Shown in pieces: positions 1 to 8,519 of a stretch of DNA of 64,000 nucleotides. The translations under genes were made by a program, and so were the position numbers. Origin of the DNA: Pantoea sp. BAV 3049 (GTDB taxonomy: Bacteria > Pseudomonadota > Gammaproteobacteria > Enterobacterales > Enterobacteriaceae); NCBI RefSeq assembly GCF_009765445.1, contig NZ_WHOY01000031.1:3393774-3457773 (forward strand), read 5' to 3'. Under the pieces are notes generated by a model. It saw only the letters and a list, made by a program, of their open reading frames with translations, ran no database searches and was not told the origin of the DNA. Position 1 is the stretch's first letter. The number at the start of each line of letters is the position of its first letter.

Positions 1-114
1 CAGGTTCTCCGTCAGCGTCAGCCCTTTCGCGGCCGCCGCAGCGGTAGTGATATTTTTTGCCAGATAGCCAGTGGCCAGCCCCAGCGAAGAATCAATTATC
101 AGCAGCGTTTTCAT
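1..114 (-). CDS. fruA: PTS fructose transporter EIIBC, N-terminal fragment
   Basis: This is the first 38 codons of the fructose-specific PTS membrane permease; the rest lies beyond the left edge. The visible start, MKTLLIIDSSLGLATGYLAK, matches the N-terminal duplicated IIB' domain of enterobacterial FruA. The ATG lies 15 bases downstream of the fruK stop on the same strand, with a CAGGAGAG Shine-Dalgarno in the gap, so it is the last gene of the fruB-fruK-fruA operon. FruA imports fructose as fructose 1-phosphate. Identity rests on a short piece plus operon context. Confidence 0.9.
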   Translation of the reverse strand, partial: MKTLLIIDSSLGLATGYLAKNITTAAAAAKGLTLTENL

Positions 115-129
115 TATGCTCTCCTGCTG

Positions 130-1068
130 TCAGTTAAAAGGTTGTAGGTCGACTCGCGCCATCATCGCGGCCAACTGAGTACGATCGGTAACGCCTACGT
201 TGCTCTGGCTGACGGCCATGGCGGCCACTGCTGTTGCAAGACGCAGTGTATGCTCGCTGGACTCGCGCATCAGCAGGCCATAAATTAACCCGCCAACCAT
301 AGAATCCCCGGCACCTACGGTGCTCACCACCTCACAGGCTGGTGGTTTGGCAATCCATTCGCCTGAAGCGTTCACCCACAGCGCGCCTTCCGCACCCAGG
401 GAGATCACCACATGGGCAATCCCCTGCTCGCGCAGTGAGTGAGCAGCTTCAATTACGTCCTGCAATGTCGGCAGCTTGCGCCCGGCCCAGATTTCCAGCT
501 CGCGGCGGTTTGGTTTTACCAGCCACGGCGCGGCTTTCAGACCGGCCACCAGCGCCTCACGGCTACTGTCAAAAATGATGCAAGGGCAGTGAGTGCGCAG
601 CGCGCTCATCCACTCGGTAAACGCATCCGGGTCCACACCGGCAGGCAGGCTGCCGCTGACGCAGACCATGTCGAACTGACCAAGCCAGCTCAGCGAGTCC
701 GTGGAAAAACGCTCCCAGTCCTGGGCGGTAACGTTAAAGCCGGAGAAGTTCAGATCGGTCACTTCGCCGTCTTTCTCGGTCAGCTTGACGTTGATGCGGG
801 TACGTCCTTCAACCACCTGAAAACGGTTGGCAATACCCAGCTCGCTGAACAGGTGCTGAAAGCCATCCTGATTCTCTTTGCCCAGGAAGCCACCAACGGT
901 GACGTCGATACCCAAATCTTTCAGCACTTTGGCGACGTTGATCCCTTTACCGGCCGCGTGCAGGCCAGTGGTTTTGACCAGGTTAACTTCACCACGCTCA
1001 ATTTCCGGGGTGTAACCTACCAGGTCATACGCCGGGTTCAGCGTGATAGTGGCAACACGTCTGCTCAT
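130..1068 (-). CDS. fruK: 1-phosphofructokinase
   Basis: FruK phosphorylates fructose 1-phosphate with ATP to fructose 1,6-bisphosphate, the second step of PTS fructose use, in the cytoplasm. The 312-residue protein is the usual length for the PfkB/ribokinase family. It shows the N-terminal glycine-rich substrate signature ([14 protein letters not shown], about residues 41-54) and the C-terminal PfkB signature GAGDSMVGG with the catalytic base near Asp255. Its ATG overlaps the fruB stop by 4 bases, which indicates translational coupling inside the fruBKA operon. Expression should follow the two Cra operators upstream of fruB. Confidence 0.97.
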   Translation of the reverse strand: MSRRVATITLNPAYDLVGYTPEIERGEVNLVKTTGLHAAGKGINVAKVLKDLGIDVTVGGFLGKENQDGFQHLFSELGIANRFQVVEGRTRINVKLTEKDGEVTDLNFSGFNVTAQDWERFSTDSLSWLGQFDMVCVSGSLPAGVDPDAFTEWMSALRTHCPCIIFDSSREALVAGLKAAPWLVKPNRRELEIWAGRKLPTLQDVIEAAHSLREQGIAHVVISLGAEGALWVNASGEWIAKPPACEVVSTVGAGDSMVGGLIYGLLMRESSEHTLRLATAVAAMAVSQSNVGVTDRTQLAAMMARVDLQPFN

Positions 1069-2198
1069 GCTGCCCCCTCGCCGAGACCGGCAGCAATCGC
1101 TTCACCCACCGCATCCAGTGCGGCACGGGCATCTTCACCGCTGGCGGTAAAGCGCAGGCGATGACCTTTTTTCACGCCCAGCGCCACCACTTTCATCAGG
1201 CTGCGGCCGTTTGCAGGTTTGCCGCTGCCGTCGAGGTTGGTGACAGTGACATCACAATTAAACTGTTTGATTACGCTGACCAGCGCGGTTCCCGGACGGG
1301 CATGCAGGCCATGCTCGTTACGGATCGTAAACTCTTCGGTCAGCACATCAGCCTGCTCAGACATTTCGCTGGTCAGCAACGCCAGGATCCCGGCAGCATC
1401 AGCGCTCAGCAGACGGTCGGCTTTCTGCTTGTACAGCAGGTCACTAAGGTAATTCAGCACGTTAAGCGGCTGGTCATCAGTCACGGAAACGGTCACCAGC
1501 AGCGCGGCTTTTTCGCCTTCGACTTCAAAAGGCGCGGCGCTGCGGCTGACGGCCACGGCGCTACCGAGATTCCCTTCGGTGCTGTCGCTCAGCCAGATAC
1601 CCTGCCCGAGGTTCAGTGGACGTGAGGAGATCACGCGGCTGACGAAGGTGGCATCCACCGCGCCCGCCTGCTGCAAACGACCGGCATTCAGCGCCTGCAG
1701 GGTCATCAGATCGCTGGCGGCCACGTCGGTAACGATCAGCGAAGTATCAAATTTAAATTCAGTGCCCAGCTTTTCGCCCATCAGCAGGCTGCGCAGCGTT
1801 TCTGCCGAGTCGGTGGTTTTCAACTGCTCTGCCACGCTGTCATCGCTCAGTACGTGAGTCAGCTGACGCAGCAGCGCAAGGTGTTCGTCGGATTTCGCCG
1901 CGATACCAATCACCACATACGCGGTCTGGTCGTCACCCCAGGCAATGCCCTGTGGAAACTGATAAACCTGCACGCCGGTTTTTAAAACCAGATCGCGAGT
2001 GTCAGTAGTGCCGTGTGGGATAGCGATACCGTTACCCAGATAGGTAGAAGTCTGCTGCTCGCGGGCCAGCATACCGTTGACGTACCCTTCCCCGACGTTA
2101 CCGGCAGCAGTCAGCGCCGCAGCAACCTGGCGAATGGCATCTTCTTTCTCACCGGCGGTAGCACCGGGATGAATGGCGGACAGTTCAAGCTGGAACAT
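1065..2198 (-). CDS. fruB: Fructose PTS diphosphoryl transfer protein (EIIA-HPr, FPr)
   Basis: FruB carries phosphate from Enzyme I to FruA. The 377-residue protein has an N-terminal EIIA-Fru domain with the phospho-accepting His62 in GIAIPHG, a central M region of less clear function, and a C-terminal HPr-like domain starting near residue 287 with the active His299 in the HGLHARPG motif. This EIIA-M-FPr arrangement is typical of enteric FruB. It is the first gene of fruBKA. The upstream region carries two near-perfect Cra operators, so the operon should be repressed by Cra and induced by fructose 1-phosphate. Confidence 0.97.
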   Translation of the reverse strand: MFQLELSAIHPGATAGEKEDAIRQVAAALTAAGNVGEGYVNGMLAREQQTSTYLGNGIAIPHGTTDTRDLVLKTGVQVYQFPQGIAWGDDQTAYVVIGIAAKSDEHLALLRQLTHVLSDDSVAEQLKTTDSAETLRSLLMGEKLGTEFKFDTSLIVTDVAASDLMTLQALNAGRLQQAGAVDATFVSRVISSRPLNLGQGIWLSDSTEGNLGSAVAVSRSAAPFEVEGEKAALLVTVSVTDDQPLNVLNYLSDLLYKQKADRLLSADAAGILALLTSEMSEQADVLTEEFTIRNEHGLHARPGTALVSVIKQFNCDVTVTNLDGSGKPANGRSLMKVVALGVKKGHRLRFTASGEDARAALDAVGEAIAAGLGEGAA

Positions 2199-2219
2199 AG
2201 CTCTCCTCGCTGCTGAAAT

Positions 2220-2231
2220 TGAATCGTTTCA
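2220..2231. promoter_or_regulatory. Cra (FruR) operator O1 of fruBKA
   Basis: TGAATCGTTTCA fits the known Cra recognition sequence (TGAAWCGNTTYA-like). It lies 22 bases upstream of the fruB ATG. E. coli fruB also has two Cra operators in this position, so the assignment has good comparative support. Confidence 0.85.
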
Positions 2232-2286
2232 GCTAATTTGAGAAAAAAAGCGTTTTCTGTGATTTAAGGAGCTGAACAGAAGACGC

Positions 2287-2298
2287 TGAAACGTTTCA
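2287..2298. promoter_or_regulatory. Cra (FruR) operator O2 of fruBKA
   Basis: TGAAACGTTTCA is a perfect palindrome matching the Cra consensus. Its centre is 67 bases from that of the first operator. The region between fruB and the divergent setB (2199-2638) shows no other assignable gene; a role of either site in setB control is only a possibility. Confidence 0.85.
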
Positions 2299-2638
2299 AT
2301 GAGTTTGGTCCTGTTGCCCCGAAGGTGGCAAGTATTACCGTTAACGGCGTAGCAGATTTTTGACGTCACGCACATTTTGTCAGCTCTTTTCGGAAAAAGA
2401 CGCTTTACCCGCCGCCCTTGCTGAAGAAGTGCTGACACCTGCAGGGCGGCGATAAACACTTTCAGCTTTCCGGCTTCAGCTATTCAGTGAGACGTTTTTT
2501 TTGCTGAAGCCGTGTCGGAAGCCTGTGCAGGAAATGCGTTTTTCTGCTGATATCAGACTCCCCGTTTGAAACAGCTTTTTAAAACGCATCCGCAGGCGTA
2601 AAATTCCGGCGTTTTTTCAAACAATGGTTATTTACCCC

Positions 2639-3838
2639 ATGCAAACCCCCGTTGCCCGCGCGCGCACGCTGCCGGACAGTCAGTCGCTGGCTTTCCTGAT
2701 TGTGACGTTTGTCTCCGGCCTTGCCGGTGCGTTACAGACCCCAACTCTCAGCCTGTTTCTCTCGACTGAAGTTCACGCCCGCCCTTTTATGGTTGGCCTG
2801 TTTTTTACCGTTAATGCGCTGGCGGGGATCCTGGTCAGCCAGCTGCTTGCGCGCTACTCTGACCGTCAGGGCGATCGCAAAACGTTGATTCTGGTCTGCT
2901 GCCTGGTGGGCGCCGTTGCCTCTTTGCTGTTTGCCTGGAACCGCAGTTACTTCATTCTGTTACTGCTGGGGGTGTTACTATCCGCATTCGGGACCACCGC
3001 CACACCACAGATATTCGCCCTCGCCCGTGAGCACACGGATAAAAGTGGCCGCAACAGCGTTATGTTTACTTCAGTGATGAGGACGCAGATTTCTCTGGCG
3101 TGGGTGATTGGGCCACCGCTGGCTTTTATGCTGGCGCTGGGATACGGCTTCCGCAATATGTATCTGTGCGCCGCGATGGCCTTTGTGGTCAGTGCTGTTG
3201 TTGTCAGCTACATGCTGCCTTCAATGCGCAAAACGCAGATCGTAACCACCGCGCCGTTGCAGGCTCCGCGCCGCAACCGCCGGGACACGCTGATGCTATT
3301 CACTGGCTGCACATTAATGTGGGCCTGTAACGGCCTGTATCTGATTGCGATGCCTTTATATGTCGTTGGCACGCTGCATCTGCCAGAAAAACTGGCCGGA
3401 ATGCTGATGGGCATGGCGGCCGGGCTTGAGATCCCGGTGATGCTGGTGGCCGTTTTTTATGCCAGACGCATCGGTAAACGCCCGATGATGCGGATCTCAG
3501 CGATAGCGGGCCTGCTGTTTTATGGTTCAACGCTCTGTTTCACCAGTGAACTCCCACTGCTGGCTATCCAACTGCTGAATGCCATCTTTATCGGCATCAT
3601 GGCCGGGATCGGCATGATCTATTTTCAGGATCTGATGCCGGGCCAGGCCGGTGCCGCTACCACCCTCTTTACCAACTCCACCCGCATGGGCTGGATTATT
3701 GGCGGTTCGCTGGCAGGCGTGGTGGCAGAGATCTGGGGATATTCGGCGGTATTTTGGTTCGCCGTGGGGATGATGGTGCTGGCAGTGGGCTGCGTCTGGC
3801 GGCTGAAGGAAGTTCAGCCTGCGGCAATTGCTGGTTGA
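2639..3838 (+). CDS. setB: Sugar efflux transporter of the SET family (MFS)
   Basis: This is a 12-helix major facilitator exporter related to E. coli SetB, which effluxes lactose and other sugars or glucosides. The SetB-like landmarks are all present: ALQTPTLSLFLSTEVHARP near the N-terminus, FALAREHTDKSGR, VIGPPLAFML, APRRNRRDTLMLF, LPEKLAGMLMG and YFQDLMPGQAG. The ATG at 2639 gives a 399-residue protein aligned with E. coli SetB; an upstream in-frame ATG at 2624 is possible, and neither has a clear Shine-Dalgarno. The gene is divergent from fruBKA, as in E. coli. Confidence 0.93.
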   Translation: MQTPVARARTLPDSQSLAFLIVTFVSGLAGALQTPTLSLFLSTEVHARPFMVGLFFTVNALAGILVSQLLARYSDRQGDRKTLILVCCLVGAVASLLFAWNRSYFILLLLGVLLSAFGTTATPQIFALAREHTDKSGRNSVMFTSVMRTQISLAWVIGPPLAFMLALGYGFRNMYLCAAMAFVVSAVVVSYMLPSMRKTQIVTTAPLQAPRRNRRDTLMLFTGCTLMWACNGLYLIAMPLYVVGTLHLPEKLAGMLMGMAAGLEIPVMLVAVFYARRIGKRPMMRISAIAGLLFYGSTLCFTSELPLLAIQLLNAIFIGIMAGIGMIYFQDLMPGQAGAATTLFTNSTRMGWIIGGSLAGVVAEIWGYSAVFWFAVGMMVLAVGCVWRLKEVQPAAIAG

Positions 3839-3920
3839 CCCCAACAAGTAGTGGCTACAGATCTCCGCTGGACAACAGAAATCGCAGTCGGAAATCGGCA
3901 GTAAAAGCTGAACTCACAGG

Positions 3921-3960
3921 CTAAAAGTTGACCATGGCACCGCGCTTTATGGTGCGGTCA
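3921..3960 (-). terminator. Candidate terminator overlapping the yeiW stop
   Basis: On the minus strand, TGACCGCACC pairs with GGTGC and GGTCA across a loop that contains the yeiW stop codon, and the hairpin is followed by ACTTTTAG. The stem has a 3-base bulge and the T tract is short, so termination is plausible but weak. Confidence 0.4.
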
Positions 3961-4201
3961 GCCTCTCCAGATCCAGCAGCCAGGTCATTGCCTCTTCCCG
4001 GCTGGTGCCACACATCTCCCTGCCCGCTTTCAGTCCGGCACAAACCGCAGGACGCAGCGGCGAAGTGAAGATTTTGCAGCGCTGATGCTCATCAAGCTGA
4101 ATGCAGCGAGTATTGGCTGGTTTACCGTTGGGCATACCAGGGATAGGTGTCGAAATTGAAGGCGCGGTACAGCAGGCCCCACAGGCAGAACGACACTCCA
4201 T
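3947..4201 (-). CDS. yeiW: YeiW family cysteine-rich protein (YkgJ/UPF0153-like)
   Basis: This 84-residue protein is built around CxxxCGACC near the N-terminus and two further cysteines (CIQL, CKIF), plus [12 protein letters not shown]. It is a CxxCxxCC-type putative metal-binding protein of the YkgJ/YeiW family whose biochemical role is unknown. The ATG at 4201 ([11 protein letters not shown]) is preferred over the longer frame from 4231 because it matches family N-termini. It sits between setB and efpL, as in E. coli, and is convergent with setB. Confidence 0.85.
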   Translation of the reverse strand: MECRSACGACCTAPSISTPIPGMPNGKPANTRCIQLDEHQRCKIFTSPLRPAVCAGLKAGREMCGTSREEAMTWLLDLERLTAP

Positions 4202-4393
4202 CTTTATCCCCTCATTCAGAAAGCGCGACAATAGCAGGCCTCAGAAAGGAATACTATCCTTATTAGCGGGCATGCTTTTGCATAAAATTTACGGTAATTC
4301 TTCCGACCTTAGCAGGTCAGTGCTTGCCTGAATCCGTCAGCCGGAGTAAGTTGACGCGAGAATTTTCCACCCCCCGTTTATCGAGACTTAAGA

Positions 4394-4966
4394 ATGCCAA
4401 GAGCGAACGAAATCAAAAAAGGTATGGCCGTCAGCTTTAACGGCAAGTTGCTGTTAGTTAAAGATATTGACGTTCAGAGCCCCAGCGCCCGCGGCGCTTC
4501 CACGCTTTATAAGATGCGTTTTACCGACATCCGCACCGGCCTGAAGGTAGAGGAACGTTTCAAGGGCGACGACATTATTGACACCATTTCGCTGAGCCGC
4601 CGCCAGGTGACCTTTTCTTATATCGACGGTGACGAATACGTCTTTATGGATGATGAAGATTACACCCCGTACGTGTTCAAGAAAGAGCAGATTGAAGAAG
4701 AACTGCTGTTTATTCCGGAAGGGGGCATTCCTGGCATTCAGGTACTGACAATGGAGGGTCAGATCCTGGCGCTGGAACTGCCGCAGACGATGGATATGGA
4801 AATTGTCGACACCACGCCGGGTATTAAAGGCGCATCGGCCAGTGCCCGTACCAAACCCGCCACCATGAGCACCGGGCTGGTGATTCAGGTCCCGGAATAT
4901 CTTAGCAGCGGCGACAAAATTCGTATTCACATCCCCGAGCGCCGCTACATGGGCCGCGCTGAGTAA
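4394..4966 (+). CDS. efpL: Elongation factor P-like protein EfpL (YeiP)
   Basis: EfpL binds the ribosome and relieves stalling at proline-containing motifs, alongside EF-P. The 190-residue protein has the three-domain EF-P layout: a KOW-like N-terminal domain and two OB-like domains ending in [14 protein letters not shown]. The tip of the first domain reads [12 protein letters not shown] with Arg33, instead of the modified lysine of EF-P, which is diagnostic of the EfpL subgroup. The gene is followed directly by a strong terminator, so it is probably monocistronic. Confidence 0.95.
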   Translation: MPRANEIKKGMAVSFNGKLLLVKDIDVQSPSARGASTLYKMRFTDIRTGLKVEERFKGDDIIDTISLSRRQVTFSYIDGDEYVFMDDEDYTPYVFKKEQIEEELLFIPEGGIPGIQVLTMEGQILALELPQTMDMEIVDTTPGIKGASASARTKPATMSTGLVIQVPEYLSSGDKIRIHIPERRYMGRAE

Positions 4967-4974
4967 TCTGCACT

Positions 4975-5014
4975 AAAAAACCGGTGATGTATCCTGCATC
5001 GCCGGTTTTGTTAT
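4975..5014 (+). terminator. Rho-independent terminator of efpL
   Basis: The stem ACCGG(T)GATG / CATCGCCGGT is flanked by AAAAAA on the left and TTTTG on the right, 10-45 bases after the efpL stop. The A-rich left flank lets it also act on the minus strand for the convergent gene ending at 5037. Confidence 0.85.
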
Positions 5015-5036
5015 GTTATAACACTTCCTGAGTCCA

Positions 5037-5339
5037 TTAATTGTAGCTGACCGTCATGATCCCCTGTTTTTGGTGCTGATCCAGCCAGCGGATATCCGAT
5101 TTTCCAACATTGGTTGGAATAAATTCTCGCTTGCCTTTCAGGGAAGAGACGGTGGTCCGGGTTTTTCCGTCCCGATAACAGGACGATGTGATCTGATTCT
5201 GCTGCAACTCCATATCGCAGCCAGGTTCAACAATGGCACCACGGAACTCAATGATTCCGGAACTGGAATCCGCTGCCTGTGTGCTACTCGTCCATGAGGT
5301 GAAAAGCATAACAATCATTGCTACTTTAATGCCGTTCAT
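5037..5339 (-). CDS. Small secreted fimbrial-subunit-like protein
   Basis: The 100-residue product starts with MNGIKVAMIVMLFTSWTSS and has a likely Sec signal peptide cleaved after STQAA. The mature part begins SSSGIIEFRGAIVEPGCD, resembling the G-x-I-x-F-x-G-x-I-V-x-x-x-C start of type 1 fimbrial subunits, with a second cysteine at SSCYRDG that could form the usual disulfide. It is shorter than a true pilin (about 150-180 residues) and has no chaperone or usher next to it. The start at 5339 is chosen because TGAGGTC lies 3 bases upstream and the signal peptide begins there. Its function is unknown, and it is absent from this position in E. coli. Confidence 0.7.
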   Translation of the reverse strand: MNGIKVAMIVMLFTSWTSSTQAADSSSGIIEFRGAIVEPGCDMELQQNQITSSCYRDGKTRTTVSSLKGKREFIPTNVGKSDIRWLDQHQKQGIMTVSYN

Positions 5340-5477
5340 AAAGACCTCATTAATTAGTTGCTGCTTTAATAACATAGTCATAACTTTCGCATTGTGTGCT
5401 TTGTTACAGAGATTTCATCGGCACTACCGGTAAAAAGTTTAATGATTGAACAAGTTAAAAAGTGAAGGGAGAGAGAA

Positions 5478-6458
5478 ATGACCCGGGTAAATCTGATTAC
5501 CGGCTTTCTGGGCAGCGGCAAGACCACCACGCTGCTGCATCTGCTGGCCAGCAAACCTGCCGGTGAGAAGTGGGCGGTGCTGGTGAACGAGTTTGGTGAA
5601 GTTGGCATCGACGGCGCTCTGCTGGCAGAAAGCGGTGCGGTGCTGAAAGAGATCCCCGGCGGCTGCATGTGTTGCGTGAACGGCCTGCCGATGCAGGTAG
5701 GGCTGAACATGTTGCTGAAACAGGCAAAACCGGATCGGCTGCTGATTGAACCCACCGGTCTGGGTCATCCGAAACAGATCCTGGATATGCTGGGCGCAGA
5801 GGTTTACCGCCCGTGGCTGGAACTGAATGCGTCGCTCTGCCTGCTCGACCCGCGCCAGCTTGCCGAAGCGAAGGTGGTGGAAAATGAAAACTTTCGTGAC
5901 CAGCTTGCTGCCGCTGACATCATTGTGGCCAATAAAGAAGATCGCTGGGAGCCACAAACCCGTCAGGCACTGGCATTATGGCAGGCTCAGGATCAGGCTG
6001 AACGCCAGGTCGTCACGACCAGTTTTGGCAAAATTGATCCCACCCTGCTGGATTTGCCCAGAAAAAATTTTCGCGATCTGCCTCAGGGGCACCACCATCA
6101 CCCGCAGCCGCCGTCCCAACTGGCCGCTCTTTCACTAAACCAAAATACCCGCTGGCGCCGGTCGCTGAATCAGGGCCAGGGCTACTTCTCCTGCGGCTGG
6201 GTTTTCGATGAAGAAACCGTCTTTGACACTGTCGGCCTGCTTGAGTGGGTCAGACTGGCTCCGGTCACCCGAATTAAAGGCGTCATGCGTATCCGTGAAG
6301 GGCTGGTAAGCGTGAATCGTCAGGGCGAAGATTTTCGCATCGAGACCCGACAGAGCACGCCGCCGGACAGTAGGATCGAAATTATCCACGAGTCTCAGGC
6401 CGACTGGAACGCGCTGCAGGCAACTTTGTTGAAGCTTCGTTTAAGTTATCCGGTATAA
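5478..6458 (+). CDS. yeiR: Zinc-binding GTPase of the CobW/COG0523 family (YeiR)
   Basis: This is a G3E-family P-loop GTPase linked to zinc handling. Visible motifs are Walker A GFLGSGKT (residues 9-16), the metal-binding CxCC signature GGCMCC (Cys63, Cys65, Cys66), the guanine motif NKED, and a His-rich insert (HHHH, residues 205-208) before the C-terminal CobW_C domain. The 326-residue length matches E. coli YeiR (328). The gene is preceded by GGGAGAGAGAA, a good ribosome site. It could deliver or sense zinc at the expense of GTP; the client protein is unknown. Confidence 0.92.
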   Translation: MTRVNLITGFLGSGKTTTLLHLLASKPAGEKWAVLVNEFGEVGIDGALLAESGAVLKEIPGGCMCCVNGLPMQVGLNMLLKQAKPDRLLIEPTGLGHPKQILDMLGAEVYRPWLELNASLCLLDPRQLAEAKVVENENFRDQLAAADIIVANKEDRWEPQTRQALALWQAQDQAERQVVTTSFGKIDPTLLDLPRKNFRDLPQGHHHHPQPPSQLAALSLNQNTRWRRSLNQGQGYFSCGWVFDEETVFDTVGLLEWVRLAPVTRIKGVMRIREGLVSVNRQGEDFRIETRQSTPPDSRIEIIHESQADWNALQATLLKLRLSYPV

Positions 6459-6459
6459 T
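6454..6459 (+). promoter_or_regulatory. Candidate -10 box for lpxT
   Basis: A perfect TATAAT overlaps the yeiR stop codon, 38 bases upstream of the lpxT ATG. No convincing -35 is seen at 16-18 bases; TTGAAG at 6429-6434 is 19 bases away. The assignment is tentative. Confidence 0.4.
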
Positions 6460-6496
6460 CTGCAACGTTACTTTCTTAATTTATCCTTAAGCTGCA

Positions 6497-7204
6497 ATGA
6501 CTACTAAACGTTTACTGAGCATCCTGGTGCTGAACATGCTGGGATTTGCGCTCTTTTTCTCATGGTATCTTCCTGAAAATCATGGGTTTTGGTTAAGCAT
6601 CGATAAAGCTATATTTTACTGGTTCAACGATCGCCTGGAAACCAATAAAGTGCTGCTGTGGGGATTGGCGATCACCAATTTCCGCCTGTTTGATGGCGTT
6701 GCATTGTTAGCAATGGGTGCGCTTTACCTCAGTTTCTGGCGCCGCGAAACCCCACAGGGTCGCCGCCGGATGTTCGCTATTGGTATTGCGATGCTGTTAA
6801 GTGCAGTGGTGCTCAATCAGCTTGGACATTTAATTCCGGTGTCTCATCCCAGTCCGACCAAGTTCTTCCCGGACGTACATCACGTTGCCACTCTGACCGG
6901 CATTCCAGCCAAAGATGCCTCTGCCGACAGTTTTCCGGGTGACCACGGCATGATGCTGATGATTTTTACCTGCTTTATACTGCGCTATTTCACCCGCCGG
7001 GCCTTTATTACCAGCGTGATAATTGTGCTGGTCTTTGCCAGCCCGCGCATAATGATTGGTGCTCACTGGTTCACTGATGTGGTGGTGGGTTCTCTTTCCA
7101 TTGTGCTGGTGGGAATGAGCTGGTTGCTAATTACGCCAGCCAGTGATTATTTAGTGAACGCTTTATATCGCCATCTGCCTGGAAAATATAAGCCCGCTAA
7201 GTAA
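6497..7204 (+). CDS. lpxT: Kdo2-lipid A phosphotransferase
   Basis: LpxT is an inner-membrane PAP2-family enzyme that moves phosphate from undecaprenyl diphosphate to lipid A, giving the 1-diphosphate form. The 235-residue protein has about six membrane helices. The PAP2 motifs are visible as SFPGDHG (Ser145-His150) and the C-terminal SPRIMIGAHWFTD with Arg184, His190 and Asp194. It follows yeiR by 38 bases, as in E. coli. Its action influences the surface charge of LPS, so it belongs with the other envelope genes in this window. Confidence 0.93.
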   Translation: MTTKRLLSILVLNMLGFALFFSWYLPENHGFWLSIDKAIFYWFNDRLETNKVLLWGLAITNFRLFDGVALLAMGALYLSFWRRETPQGRRRMFAIGIAMLLSAVVLNQLGHLIPVSHPSPTKFFPDVHHVATLTGIPAKDASADSFPGDHGMMLMIFTCFILRYFTRRAFITSVIIVLVFASPRIMIGAHWFTDVVVGSLSIVLVGMSWLLITPASDYLVNALYRHLPGKYKPAK

Positions 7205-7228
7205 TTCTGGAAACGGTGACTTTTTTTA

Positions 7229-7270
7229 ATCCGGCAATTAAAAGGTATTTTTAGCCTCTTATTGCCGGAT
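7229..7270 (+). terminator. Stem-loop downstream of lpxT
   Basis: ATCCGGCAAT (7229-7238) is exactly complementary to ATTGCCGGAT (7261-7270), with a 22-base AT-rich loop. It starts 25 bases after the lpxT stop and may terminate or stabilise the message. There is no T tract after the stem, so intrinsic termination is uncertain. Confidence 0.4.
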
Positions 7271-7574
7271 ACCGTTATCCCTGACTCATTCATAAAATCG
7301 CCCACAAAAGATTTCTTTATGGTTCCTGGGGAGTGAAACCGACTGCCAGCCCGCATTGAACAGCGATCTTTATCTGTTCTGTGAATAAGTTACCGATTTT
7401 CTCCCTTTTCCTGCTCTCTTACCCTTAAGTTTTCTCCACAATTGTCGATAACGTGGCCGCTATGTGACGTTCCTGTTTCATATCATAAAAACCTATAAAA
7501 AAGTCGTTAAAACCCCTCGCCATGCGGCTTGTAATCGGGTAACCTCGGTTTCAGTCAGCCAGAATCAGTAAAAT

Positions 7575-7632
7575 ATTCCTGAGGTTTACACTTAAAACTG
7601 TGCCCGATGACACGTTTTAAGTATTCAGGAAT
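7575..7632 (+). promoter_or_regulatory. Nested inverted repeat in the mepS leader
   Basis: The outer arms ATTCCTGA (7575-7582) and TCAGGAAT (7625-7632) are exact complements. The inner arms ACTTAAAAC (7590-7598) and GTTTTAAGT (7614-7622) are also exact, extended by GTG/CAC around an 8-base loop. The element ends about 90 bases before the mepS ATG. It could be a leader RNA structure or a DNA operator. The rest of 7205-7724 shows no ORF or RNA that can be assigned. Confidence 0.55.
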
Positions 7633-7724
7633 TGTCTTACCTCCCTGCGCTAATTAATCTCGTTCCGTTTCGTAACTTAATCTGGCGACATTGTCGTTAA
7701 GGACTTCAAGGGATCACAATCATA

Positions 7725-8300
7725 ATGGTCAAGTCTCAACCGATTCTGAGATATATATGGCGGGTCATCCCCGCGGTCGCATTAGCGACCCTGTTGTCAG
7801 CCTGTAGCTCAACGAATACCAGCAACAATGCACAAACTGATACTCATGCAGTTAAAGACAAGAACGGTTTTTTACTGCAAGCGTCTCAGGATGAATTCGA
7901 ACAGATGGTCCAGAATGTGGATATTAAATCCCGTCTGATGGATCAGTATTCGGACTGGAAAGGCGTTCGTTACCGCCTTGGCGGTACCAGCAAACGCGGC
8001 ATTGATTGTTCAGCATTTGTCCAGACCACCTTCCGTGAGCAGTTTGGTCTGGATCTTCCCCGCTCCACCTATGAGCAGGAAGATACGGGAAAAAGCATTC
8101 AGCGTGGCAAGTTACGCCCGGGTGATTTAGTGCTGTTCCGCGCCGGTTCTACCGGTCGTCACGTCGGTATCTATCTCGGTAACGATAACTTCGTTCATGC
8201 TTCTACCAGCAGTGGCGTGATGATTTCTAATCTGAACGACTCTTACTGGAAAAATCGCTACCGCGATGCGCGTCGGGTTCTGAGCCGAACGCAAAGCTGA
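7725..8300 (+). CDS. mepS: Murein DD-endopeptidase, lipoprotein (MepS/Spr)
   Basis: MepS cuts the D-Ala-mDAP cross-links of peptidoglycan to let the wall expand. The protein is 191 residues and has a lipoprotein signal with lipobox LLSAC (Cys27). The NlpC/P60 domain carries the catalytic Cys95 in GIDCSAF, His146 in GRHVGIY and His158 in FVHAS. Residue +2 after the lipid cysteine is Ser, consistent with outer-membrane sorting. In E. coli the protein level is set by NlpI-Prc proteolysis; here the long leader with its inverted repeat hints at additional control. A terminator follows. Confidence 0.96.
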   Translation: MVKSQPILRYIWRVIPAVALATLLSACSSTNTSNNAQTDTHAVKDKNGFLLQASQDEFEQMVQNVDIKSRLMDQYSDWKGVRYRLGGTSKRGIDCSAFVQTTFREQFGLDLPRSTYEQEDTGKSIQRGKLRPGDLVLFRAGSTGRHVGIYLGNDNFVHASTSSGVMISNLNDSYWKNRYRDARRVLSRTQS

Positions 8301-8332
8301 TTTCAGATCCCTGAAGTCTGCGAAACGAGAGA

Positions 8333-8364
8333 AAGAACGCTGCCACGGCAGCGTTTTTTTTTGC
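8333..8364 (+). terminator. Rho-independent terminator of mepS
   Basis: AACGCTGCC pairs with GGCAGCGTT around a short loop and is followed by an uninterrupted run of nine T residues, about 35 bases after the mepS stop. Confidence 0.92.
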
Positions 8365-8519
8365 TTCCGGAAAAGGGGGGCAAGAAAAAGTTTAAAACGC
8401 ATTTGAACCAGAATTATATGAAGACTATTGCGGCCGACCGTTATATCCTGCCTGGTTTATACCAGAACGCGGTTTGACAGAGTAATAATAAAAACAGGCA
8501 CAAACGGGAGACAAACCCA

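Noticed and set aside
439..1164. 241-codon open frame on the plus strand
   Set aside because: It is antisense to fruK and crosses into fruB.
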